Assembly (NCBI GenBank): GCA_024734555.1
Contig: JANPWX010000060.1
Location: 3,261,571 to 3,325,570 of the forward strand
Source: Trochalopteron elliotii
Taxonomy: Eukaryota > Chordata > Aves > Passeriformes > Leiothrichidae
Length of the DNA: 64,000 bases
Direction: 5' to 3'
Positions 37,001-47,802 of the stretch are shown here, piece after piece (within the stretch, counting starts at the first letter, position 1; each line of letters opens with the position of its first letter). The translations under genes and the position numbers were made by a program. The notes under the pieces are model-generated. The model ran no database searches. It saw only the letters and a program-made list of their open reading frames with translations, and was not told the origin of the DNA.

Positions 37001-40000
37001 ACACTGGTCAGTGTGGCTACTGTCAGCATTTCTCCAGGCAGACAGCACATTTGTCATCACTGCCATGTTGCACAGTGGTAAAATGCTGCTCCCCACCTTT
37101 GGGAACACCTGAAATACCCACCTGAAATGCATGTGACTGAACTGGTTTCAAGATCAACCACATGCCACCAGATAAATAAATCATCCAAACCACTCAGCAT
37201 CAAAGTAATGCACACATTGAGCTCACAGGACAGTTTATTGCACTCTCAGTGACATACAGAACATCATTTATCACCTTTGGCACTTAGCTCATAAATTCTC
37301 CAATATCTTGTAATTGAGTAACTGAAGCTGTCAAAGGCGTACTTTGTATTTCAGTTTATGCTAATATCAAGTGTCCACAGTCTGAGCCTGATTTTGCTCC
37401 AGCTTACTCCAGAGTTCACTCAGGATAACAGCCTGACCAGCCCAGCTTCAGCTTGTGTGGAAATCCACAAGAGGAGAGTTTGAGCACACGAGAATGTTAT
37501 CGTTCACCTTTGTTAGAGAACTTTTCTTAGGTAACCAACTTCCTTTGTCAGTCTGAGCACTGTGTGTACCACCTACATCCACACTCAGACAGACAGGCAT
37601 TTCCACAAGCTCCTTTAAGTCAGCATGAACACCAGAGTCAAGGATGTTGTCGTGTGGAACTGCTGGGAATCATCATCCAGCTGCCCACATGGAGCAATGT
37701 GCTCTCCTCAAGGCAATGACATTAAAAGCTGTAGTAGAACTCTAAACAGTTCAAAGAAAGATAAGAAATGCTGAATAGATCACAGCAGTAAGCTCCATTA
37801 TTATTAAAGATTTTGTAGACAAATAATTTAAATGAAATAAAACCCAACGCTTTGCTTAAGAGAATTATGGGGATGTCTGTATTTATTATACAAAACATTA
37901 TTTCCCCGTGCTTTGGTTATGTTTAAGAAAGTGAATTTTATTGTATCTTGGCAATGGAAGGCATATTTTATACTATTTTATTATTCTTTATGGGTGTTTT
38001 TGTGGACCACCTTACATATTACTTATGTAAATTTTATATCCCCACTTAAGCATTGGAAGAAATTTAGTGGTGCTAAGACACAGTAGGGCATTTTAGTGAC
38101 ACTATTCCAATTCTTTTTTTTTCCCAGTCCTTACTGTTAAAATTCAGAGAGTATTTCTTTCCTCTTTCTTCCCTCTAAGGAGACACTGATGATTTGTCCT
38201 GGTTTTGGCAGTAATGACAGCAGAATTATGCAACCCTTTCACCACTTCAGTTTCCCTAGGATTAAGGAATGTGATAGTATTGCAGCACTCCCAAAGTGGG
38301 TCAGCACTGAAGAAGTTGAGGTTTTTGGCTGTCACCAATTCAGAGATAAATCACAATGATGCCACCATAAAGAGGCTGTATTTTCAACAACAGTGACTGC
38401 CACATAAATGAGTTTTAAAATTGTGCTATGATATCTTTCAAGTTATCATTATCAGTGCCAAAAATCTTCTGGATTTAAATTGCATGTCACGTATTTAATC
38501 TACATAGCATGTGGAAACAAAAAAACCCATCTCTGATACCTTGATTTTTCCCTGGGGAAAAGCACAGAAATTTTACCATGGTGAAACTGCAGGTGGCCAT
38601 ATGTTGAACATTAGATTTTCAGAGCCGGAAAAGCTGAATCCACATTCCAGAATGCACTGAGAATCCATATACATAATAAAATTGTAGAGAGAACTGTTAT
38701 TTTCTTATTCTCAGTGGATGTGTTAGTAGAACTTGTGACTTTAAGTACCCTTCTGGTAAAAAGATTGCTTTGTAATTTGAAAGCACTGCAGACATGACAC
38801 ATGTTGTGCATGCCAAGACTGGCTTTTTTGATATATGGTGCCACTGCTCTTGTAAAAACTGCCCTCTCATTGAAGTTCTTTATCTTTAATACTCCTTATA
38901 TATCACAGTAAATCTTAGTGTACAAAAGTAATGCAAATAGGACCTATGTGTGCAAAACTGCTTGCAGGATTAGAGCCTATTTTTATTCTTTCTATTTTGC
39001 TACTCACGGTGAGATATGCATCATGATAAATCATGCCATGAGCATTTTATACAGCAAAAAGAGGAACTTAAACTTTAGCACTTACTGAAGTAAGGATAAA
39101 TGGAAAATTATTTCCTTGTTCTTGTGTTTCTCCTTTTGGTTCTCTGGTCCCACTGAGTATTTTAAGAGCAGATCATGAAGTATTCATTTCTTGGAGAATT
39201 TAAATAGTTTAAGAAAACCATTGTTCTTTGCAAAAATAACACAGAGTATCAGCATCACTAATTCTTTATTTCTCCTCAGTTTAAAGTATACCATTATTTT
39301 ATTGGAATTCCAACACAAATTCCAGATTAAATCTTAGATGTCTCACACCTGTCCAAAGTTAATAGATAGACGTTCTCGTTCTGTTTAGGAGTTTTTCACA
39401 CATTTTTCTCACCTTTCTGTCACAGAGTGATAATGGATTTTTGAGACACTTTAAATCCTTAAATATGCACAAAGTGAGGCAGGGGGGCAGTTAATGTGGC
39501 TCATTTACATCAACTACAGTACAAAAGAACAGAAATGAATCATAGAGTCACAGTGAAACAAGGCATGTTATTTAGTGGAAATAATGCACTCCTGCCAACA
39601 GAGATAATGATAATTATAATATAACTTAAAACATTTTCTGTGTACATAACTTCTGCCACTACTCTCTGTCCTACAAATCACACTAAAATTTATGACAAGA
39701 TAAAAACCTTAATTATATCAAGCATATGAAGATGAATTAATTTTAATATGCTTGGCTTCCTTTATATGATTCTAAAAAGTAGCCAAATGTTACACTTTTA
39801 AATATAGCCTGAGAACCACTTTGAATTTATTCACAACCAGTTTTTTGGCATACAACATAAGTTTGATTTTGCCCAATTATACTCCTGCATTGCATATCTC
39901 AATGTAGTACAATTGCATAATATTAAGACTTTTGAATTGAATACATCAGGTAATGATTTAAAAATTGGATCAAAACAGAAAATTTTCTGTGCTGATAACC

Positions 40001-41988
40001 TTAGTCATGTTTCAAATCCAAATATGCTTCCATTTTCCATTTTAGCCTCGCCACAACAAATCAGAATGTTCTGTCCTGGGAAAATCGTCTCCTCAGGTTG
40101 AACACACGCAGTATAATAGTAGAAATAAAAATCTGTGCAACCCAACTCAGTATATGATATTTCATTACATTAAGAGACTTCCTGATAAAATCAACAAACA
40201 GACAACAAAGACTGATTAATCAATAAGTAGGCATGGCCTTATTACAGTGAACAAATTAGACACTCAGGATATATTGCTTTATAGGCAAGATTTCTCTTTT
40301 ACAGATATTCTCCACAATTGATTGTAGTGACCTTTTAGCAATACTGGAAAACATCCTCAATTAATAGGCTTCTTTTGCAAAACAGATCACAGTGGGGAGA
40401 ACTACATGGCTTGCACAGTAAGAGTTCAGAGAGAAGGAGGAAAATGGTTTTTAAACTCGTTCAGTTGCAAGCAGATGAGAGCTTTACTTTCCAAAGCAGC
40501 ATTTGTTTAACAAAAGCAATGCAAAGACACTTTAGCACTGATACAATACTTCCAGAGCCACATCACCAGCTGAGTTCAAATCTCTTGGTCGCTTTGTTAC
40601 AGGACTATGGAGGAATAATAAATTACAACTTGTGAATTGTTGCTAAATACAGATCAGAAGTCATTTTGTTACAAACAAAGCAAAACTACTTCTCTTCTCT
40701 GTCCTGGTCACCTGTTTGGTGTAGAGGATACCCAAGCACTACATTTAATGACATTTTCACTGATAACTGCATATAATTCTGTGTAAATGCATATATTCAT
40801 ATAGCTGCATATTAATTACAATAGAAATTCTGTTTCAAAGCTTCTTGTTACTCCTCCAAACCTCAGCTTTCCAGATTACAAAAATGTTTGGAGTAAATTT
40901 AAGAAAAGATACAAACATATCAATTTTATGCCAACACTTGGGGGTATCAACTGAAGTGACTTGCAGGAAGTGGATGCAAAAGTATTCATATTTTGTGTAG
41001 CACACTTTTTCATGGAAATGGTATGCCTTTTTACAGCAATATGGAAATTGGTAAAGATTTGGGTGTTCAAGTCTGACTTCAAAGCTGAGATCTGGGAAAT
41101 AAAAACCCTAAGGGAAACAGGAAATGGAAAAAAATAGTACTTTGGGTCAAAGGAAAAGTATGGGAATGAAGATTGTGTAAAGATTCCCCCTGCTTTGGAC
41201 TGGGAAAAGGGAAAACAGCAAGAACAGTGCTGTAGTTTTTGGGAAACAAGAATAACATTCACCTTCTGAATACCAGACCATCCAGGTAAGAACTGCACCT
41301 TCCCTTTCCCACCTTCCAGCATATTTTTTCTCTCCATTTAAAGGAGCAGACCCTTGCTGTGTGTTAGCACTGGAAAAGCCTTTTGGGGCATGGAGGAGGT
41401 TTTGGTGTTGTCACTTTTCTAACTCAAGCTGACTAGAGGGAGCAGCAGTTTTAGATGAAGTCAGAATAAGGAAAGATCACCTCCTTGGAAGATGCTGTTG
41501 TCAGCTAATCCAGGAAATTTCAAATCAATTTAAAGACCAGTTAAAGACAAACAGGAGGACAAAAGACAAAATATGAATTAAAACCACAGTCCATCCCACA
41601 TGCAACCCATATGAGCCTTGTCTGAGAGCTGAATATAACTGTATTCTCTCCAGAACAGACAAATAAATGCAACAAAGAGGTTCAATCCATTTCAGAGTGA
41701 GCTTTTCCCTTCTTACTCAACAAGGCTTTTATTGATGGCCTTGTGTGTAGCTGTCTATTTTTATTAGTTTACAGGCTGTAAACATTTCAGTGTGGAATGT
41801 CCTGAAGGAGAGTATGTCTGTAAACTTCTCTTTTTTCCTTTCCCTCTTTTAAAATGAAAGCTAATTAGACGGGATTTTAGTCCTTTCTTTTAATAAGATT
41901 CAAGCATGATGGTTTTGTGTTGTAGCTTCTGGCTATACTATGATCAAGTGTCACAAGTACACTGTAAAGTCCAGAAGTTGTTAATTTA
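34097..41988. other. AT-rich unique DNA, no gene seen
   Basis: No exon, RNA gene or mobile element is recognised. It contains the hairpin at 34370-34398 and an A12 run at 36206-36217. The 153-codon minus frame (41337-40876) starts at ATG but has no recognisable domain and is rich in Phe/Ser/Leu, as expected of AT-rich non-coding DNA. A GTTCAAATC word at 40574 resembles a tRNA B box, but there is no A box or cloverleaf. Confidence 0.75.
34370..34398. other. Perfect 13-bp inverted repeat with 3-nt loop
   Basis: TTCTTAATAAAGT (34370-34382) is followed by GGG and then its exact reverse complement (34386-34398). Because the arm contains AATAAA, both strands carry a polyadenylation hexamer within the hairpin. 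A hairpin this perfect could act as a bidirectional 3'-end signal, be a short palindrome prone to cruciform extrusion, or be chance in AT-rich DNA. Confidence 0.9.
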
Positions 41989-42356
41989 NNNNNNNNNNNN
42001 NNNNNNNNNNNNNNNNNNNNNNNNNNNNNNNNNNNNNNNNNNNNNNNNNNNNNNNNNNNNNNNNNNNNNNNNNNNNNNNNNNNNNNNNNNNNNNNNNNNN
42101 NNNNNNNNNNNNNNNNNNNNNNNNNNNNNNNNNNNNNNNNNNNNNNNNNNNNNNNNNNNNNNNNNNNNNNNNNNNNNNNNNNNNNNNNNNNNNNNNNNNN
42201 NNNNNNNNNNNNNNNNNNNNNNNNNNNNNNNNNNNNNNNNNNNNNNNNNNNNNNNNNNNNNNNNNNNNNNNNNNNNNNNNNNNNNNNNNNNNNNNNNNNN
42301 NNNNNNNNNNNNNNNNNNNNNNNNNNNNNNNNNNNNNNNNNNNNNNNNNNNNNNNN
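41989..42356. other. Assembly gap (368 N)
   Basis: A run of N whose length (368) is not a round placeholder, so it may be an estimated gap. The right edge is a GGGGAA hexamer array and the left edge is ordinary unique DNA, so the missing sequence probably includes more of the array. Frames drawn through the N are meaningless. Confidence 0.99.
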
Positions 42357-42400
42357 GGAAGGGGAAGGGGAAGGGGAAGGGGAAGGGGAAGGGAGGAAGG
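42357..42400 (+). repeat. (GGGGAA)n hexanucleotide array at the gap edge
   Basis: At least six copies of the GGGGAA hexamer, starting at the gap boundary and becoming irregular after about 42390 (GGGAGGAAGG). Repeated GGGG runs with 2-nt AA loops form a very strong predicted G-quadruplex, and the strand is pure purine. Both properties block polymerases and plausibly caused the gap. The Gly-Lys, Pro-Leu and Pro-Phe repeats in the translated frames come from this array. Confidence 0.95.
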
Positions 42401-45052
42401 CATTCCATTCTTTATAGTAACAGAGAACATTCCTTTCTGGGCACTGGGAGAAATCAGAGTGATGTAATAGGGATTTACAGTTACAGAATCCATCACAGGC
42501 TGCTTTGAGCCCTTATCACATTCCATGGACACACCTGAGATCCCTTTGGAAGTTTTAAATGCCAACATGTCAGGAGCATTCTCACCATTTCTTTGCTCAG
42601 CCCCATCCACCTGGGGATTGCTAAGGTTCTGCTGAGCAAGCACTTCAAGCCAGGTTGATGCATCAGCAGCATCCATCACCTTCTAAAGCTGACATACTGA
42701 ATCCATTGTTTCTTCCCTTTGCCATGAACACAGTAAACTGGGCAATGACCAAAGCAGCGATGAGGCATCACAGCCCACATCACTGCCTGAAATGTTTGCA
42801 GAATCAAGCTGGAGCTGCAGAGAAACAATTCCTAAAAATTCACTCAGTTTCATAAAAATAAATACCAGGGAACCTTCAGCTCGTGCAGCAGTGATTGTTA
42901 CAGGGTACAGTGTGCACTGCAGAAAACACTCAGCTCCATGGCTTGGATTAATAAAATAACCCTGGATTTGTGGATAATTGTCACTCTGCACATAATCCAT
43001 ACCTCCAGTTTTAACAGATCAGCACCAAGTGAGCAAAGATTCTATTCAACTCAACAATCCATGATGACTGGCACACATCAGAGGTTTTTAGAAGCACAGA
43101 TTTACATATCTTCCTCTCCTAGACAAATACAGAAACCTCACACTAAATGTCAAATAACTCTAGTCAAGTTATTCACAGAAATATCACCAGTTGTATCCAG
43201 TTACCTTTAAGGCAATCTGTGCTTTCAAGCAAATCACAAGACATTTTGAGAAATCAAGGCTAATTTTGAACAGTGGTGACACAAATATCCCTGGTTATAC
43301 CACGTTCTCAGACTTATTTTTCTCTACATTTTGTGGTGGTAATTGCTTTTGTGAGATTATTGATTCAGAAAGGCCTTCTCTGACCCTCACCATATAGTTT
43401 TTGCTGGCATAACTACTTTGTTAAATAGCCTGATTTATTCTCTTTTAGGTTTAGAAATGTAGATTTGCCTCCAATTTCAATATCTCATTATTATATACGG
43501 TGATAACAGGAAAAAGAGGACCTGAAAATGTCTACCTTCAGTTTCACCTCGTCTTTCAAGGATGCAACAAACACCAAACACAAGCAGATAGTCAGTCCCT
43601 GTGTACAGTGAAAAGGTTACGTGAGCTTAGTTCATTGACTTTCATGAAGTACTGCCAGCACATCCTGTGATATCTTGATTCACTGTATTAAGTATCACCC
43701 TGGAATTATACTGAAATTCAGCATTTCTAGAAAGTTGCCTGCAACATGAAGGCAAACACTTTATTTGATAAGCATGCTTGTTTTCCTACATACAACAAGT
43801 CACAGATCTCCTGTCAGATCAGTCATTCTGCGTGGCTGCCTCTGCTCTCTTTGCCTTGGTATCTAAGCATCTACCAACATTACAGGAATTCTATTTAGAG
43901 TCCAAATGTAGATTTTCTGAAACTATGGATGCCAGGCAGATCCATAAAAATTATTAATGACAAAAGTTGTGGCAAAGATGCAAATTGAACTTTTCAACCT
44001 CAGGGAAAGATTTCCTTACTAGTAATTTATTAGTAATATACCTCCAGAGGAAGTAGTTTAAATTGAAGAAAAAGATGTTTAATATCTTAATGGATCACAC
44101 CTCATACATATTGTCTAATGTGATAAATAAAGACCCCTTTCTCAAGACCAGTTCTGAAAAAAGTTTAAATCAAGCTGAAGAGGGTATTTGGACATAAACT
44201 CCCAGAGTTTTAATTTATTTTTCATCAGGGCTTGCCTGATGCCAGATAGTACAGTATTACAATTGTCTGTCTTGCTTTATTGGATGTGTTTCTTCAAGGT
44301 GAAGTCTGTATACTTTTTGCAAGGCCATCATTTTCATGGCCAGCTCATGTGCATCAGAAATACACAGGTCACCATGGCTGCATCTGCAAAGAGGAAAAGC
44401 CACCTTGGTGACTGCTACACAAAAATTATTTTTAGCAGCTGCTGGTGAGCAGGTTTTGAGTTTCTGTAAGAAAATGAGGAAAACCTGTGAGCAAGTATTT
44501 GCATGATAAAGACAGTCTCCAGAATCAGACTGATGGAAAGCTCTGAGAAAAGTGTCCTGTGCCCTCCATCACAAACACACCAAGATCTGCATCTGGGCAT
44601 CTGCTCCCAGCTTCTTTGAAATTAAAACTACAAGCCCAGAGTTCAGTCCAAACACAGAAAATTTCACTGACATTTTTAAAATGTTGCAAACTTTGTCATT
44701 CTTTTTTGTTGCCTCATTTGATGAAAACAAAGCAATCCCTCCAGTCATGGAGATTTAAAAACCTCTTTAAAAGTGTGAGTTTATAAAAGATTAAATTAAT
44801 CTATTGCTATTACTGACATGTTTTCAGCTCATTACAACATGGCTAATTTCCCTACTGACAGACTGGAACGTTCTTTCTCATTCAGATGTTTCCTTCACAG
44901 CCACATTCTGAGGCATCAGTTTGGTTCTGACTCCAAAGGAAGAGTACCACCCACTGAATCTGCTCCTGTGGCATCCTGCATTTTCCTTAGAGAATCTCCT
45001 CAGCCTCAGCTCTGGACATTTGATGTGAATATGATTCAAAACTAAATGTAAA
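42401..45052. other. Unique non-coding DNA, no supported gene
   Basis: No exon or RNA gene is confirmed. On the minus strand a frame from ATG 42679 runs toward the gap with about 90 codons of balanced amino-acid composition before reaching the hexamer array; I do not recognise it. Remaining frames are short and overlapping. Confidence 0.6.

Positions 45053-45079
<27 letters not shown>
45053..45079. repeat. (AT)n dinucleotide microsatellite
   Basis: Uninterrupted alternating A/T over 27 bp (13-14 repeat units), followed by ACATAACATAGACATATAC. Likely length-polymorphic. A second, shorter TA run is at 49226-49239. Confidence 0.97.
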
Positions 45080-45083
<4 letters not shown>

Positions 45084-45348
45084 ACATAGACATATACACT
45101 AAACATATGGAAAATGCATTGCTGCCACATGCAACTGGACGTTATTACAGCTCTCTTTAGAAAAAAACTACATAATTTCTAAAACATACGTGCTGCTTTC
45201 ATGCTATTCCCTTTCCTTACCTCGAACAGAAAACCCCAGAGAAAGCAATTTATGCTTACAAAAAACAGCAGCATCTCTTGTAAAAGATAAATACCAAATT
45301 ATATAGTGAGTAGGAAAACTGATTGTTAGCCCACTGGAAATGTTTGGG

Positions 45349-45398
45349 TTTTTTTTTTTTTTCTCTCTAGGTTTTCCTTTTTTTCTTTCTTTCTTTTT
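45349..45398. repeat. Pyrimidine-rich tract with T14 and (TTTC)n
   Basis: T14 (45349-45362) is followed by CTCTCTAGG and a TTTC-rich stretch with three to four TTTC units. It is almost pure pyrimidine except for AGG and resembles a minus-strand A-rich retroposon tail, but no body is recognisable. Confidence 0.85.
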
Positions 45399-46664
45399 AA
45401 AACATTCTTATCTCTTCCCAAACCAGGAAAACCCTGGAACTGACTATGAAAAACATCCCTATGCGTAGACAGGAAGGAGAGATTTCAGTTTGATGAAAAT
45501 GTAAGTACATCTGTTAAAACTCATGCCTAATGGAAGGCCCCAGGAAGATATCTGCCAATGTCTCCTGTTGCCAGTTTAGAAGAATAGAATGAATATCAGG
45601 TATCTTGTTTAAATATCTAATAGCAGTTTTGTTTTGACAGTTCAATATTGAAGGAAGCAACTTGTTTGTTTCAACTGCCACCAGACTTATAGGGCGAACA
45701 GTTTTTCAGTGGAAGTTGAACCAAAAATTCAAGAAAAAATAATTACAAGAAATACAATAGCTTTGAAAAGCCAAGTACTATGTCAGTGCTAATAATCTTT
45801 CTTCATAGCAGATGAGAAGTTTTGTAAGGTGACACTGATATTAGAAGAAATAGGGCTTCTCATAATAAAACTACACAATAATATTGGCTTCATCCCTAAA
45901 TATTTGTATAGAATTAAATAACATTCTCCTTCATTATTATACTCCTCAGGAGTCATTCATGATATACATAACAAATCAATAAATCAGTAGGAATGCCTGG
46001 CAGTGATAATAGGCTTTTAAAAAGAACAAATACAAGGATTAAAATCCTAATTATAGGGGGAATAATGAAGGTGTATGATGGAACACTAGATTACATATTC
46101 CTAAAGGTGTCCCATTTACTTACTAGACCTCCACTTTCATTCTCAGGGAGGAAATTTACCTTAAAAGCATCATATTTATCTGAAAATACTGAATGCATTA
46201 TAATCCCAATTAGTGCATTTAATGGTTTATACTCTGTTAACATTAAAATTGTTGGACAGATTCTTCCTGTTGCAGCCATCTCACATGTTCGAGACACAAA
46301 GCAGCCAAACTCGGCTTTTCTTGCCAGCAAAGTGTCCCCCAGATTCAGAAAGGGTCAAGCTTCCTTGTCCAAGCTCTTATTCCAACTGCTCTTGGGTACA
46401 CAGACTCCCACATGCAGTTTGACAAGGAATTTGGTGCCCCTGTGGCCAGGCACTGTGACATGCCTGGTGAGATTCCAGTGGGCAAAGTGAGCTGGACATT
46501 CTGCAACATAGACAGTGGAGAACAGGAGTGGGCCCAGGGGCAGCTTGAAGAGATGATTTGCCAAAAGGATTCTCTTCATTTCTGAGCTCTCCTCATCTGA
46601 AACCGTTGATCTCACTGACACAAAGTATGGGGAAGAGTTTGGTCACATTGAAGAAAAGATAGAA

Positions 46665-46732
46665 CACAAACCAAACCAATCCAAACCAAACCAACTCCCA
46701 CAAACCTATAAAACCAAACCAACTAAACAAAA
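46665..46732. repeat. Degenerate (CCAAA)n simple repeat
   Basis: Repeated CCAAA/CCAA words, with no G at all from about 46666 to 46733, interrupted by CTCCCACAAACCTATA. The strong strand asymmetry in G suggests an old slipped-strand array. Confidence 0.8.
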
Positions 46733-47776
46733 AAGATAGGCATAACTGACTATCTTCCACTAAATTATGTCCAACCTTTAAAAATCAGTTTGTCAAGCTC
46801 TTGGGAATGCTCAGAGTTCCAAATAAATGTGAAGTTCAGGATTGTACCTCTGTAGGAGATATGTGACATACTGGAGGTATCCTGGTTGTTTGCAGAGCTC
46901 ATAGAAGGTTTTCTTCTAGGAAAGCCAAATTAAATGAGGAGGAAGACTTTTCATCTAATGAAATGATGATCTTCTCATTATTTTTTTACTCCAGTAGTAC
47001 TTCTGAGGAGGTGGTACTGCACTTTAGCACCTTCACTTCCCTGTCCTTAAAATAAGCAGATCAATTGAAGATGGCAGAGAGAACTTTAGAAGAATTGAAA
47101 ACTGCTTGGAAATGTTGCTCACACATTGCAATTGAGTTGAAGCTTGACAAAGGAAGTGAAGACCACAGTGGTTTAAGAAACCTCTTTTCCTCCTATTTTA
47201 TATAAAAACATTTTAGTGTATTTTTCTGAAGAGGCTTTCATCTTAACCTTTGCTTTTTATTAAGGGGGTAGGGAAGAGCAGAGGTTATTTCATATCAAAC
47301 TGCAACAATTATTTTCAAATTATTTTGAGTAGAATTATATCATTTTTATGTCTCATTCAGGAAATTAAAATGTATTTTAAAATTTCACAACCTCTCAAAC
47401 AAAATTTTAACCTCTGGCCTGGAATAATACACAAGGAACAAGCAATATTGCAGTTTTACACATAAGATTTCTAACCTCTGAAGTTTTGGGGATTTTTTTT
47501 GCTCATTGCCATTTATATGTACATGTATTTATAATACATATATTTATATTTTTACATATTGCATTGTAATGCCACTATTAAATATTTAGTTTAAGGCTCT
47601 CATTTCCACAGACTTTTGACTAAATCTTGTATTTTAAGTGAAATCTTATTAAACCTTAAGCTCACTAGTTGGTAAGTATTCATACAGCTTAAATAATGAC
47701 ATAGGGAGAAAGAAATCTGGAGGCAGAGATCAAGGAGAGGAAAAAAACCCTGCTACAGTGGAAAAGTGATGGCAAC

Positions 47777-47802
47777 TGAATGAGGCAAGTGAATGAGGCA
47801 TG
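47777..47802. repeat. 13-bp tandem duplication
   Basis: TGAATGAGGCAAG (47777-47789) is followed by TGAATGAGGCATG (47790-47802), differing at one base. A small slippage product in unique DNA. Confidence 0.85.

Noticed and set aside
39539..39553. CR1-tail-like ATCATAGAGTCACAG on the minus strand
   Set aside because: The sequence beyond it does not match the CR1 3' region, so the resemblance is isolated and probably chance.
40574..40582. tRNA B-box-like GTTCAAATC
   Set aside because: No A box at the right distance upstream and no cloverleaf can be drawn.
41981..42679. 200-232-codon open frames across the gap
   Set aside because: Most of their length is N or the hexamer array, so they are artefacts apart from the short unique part noted separately.
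45993..46490. 165-codon + strand ATG-initiated open frame
   Set aside because: No known domain or family resemblance, an opposing frame lies on the minus strand, and the length is within what chance allows in 64 kb searched in six frames.
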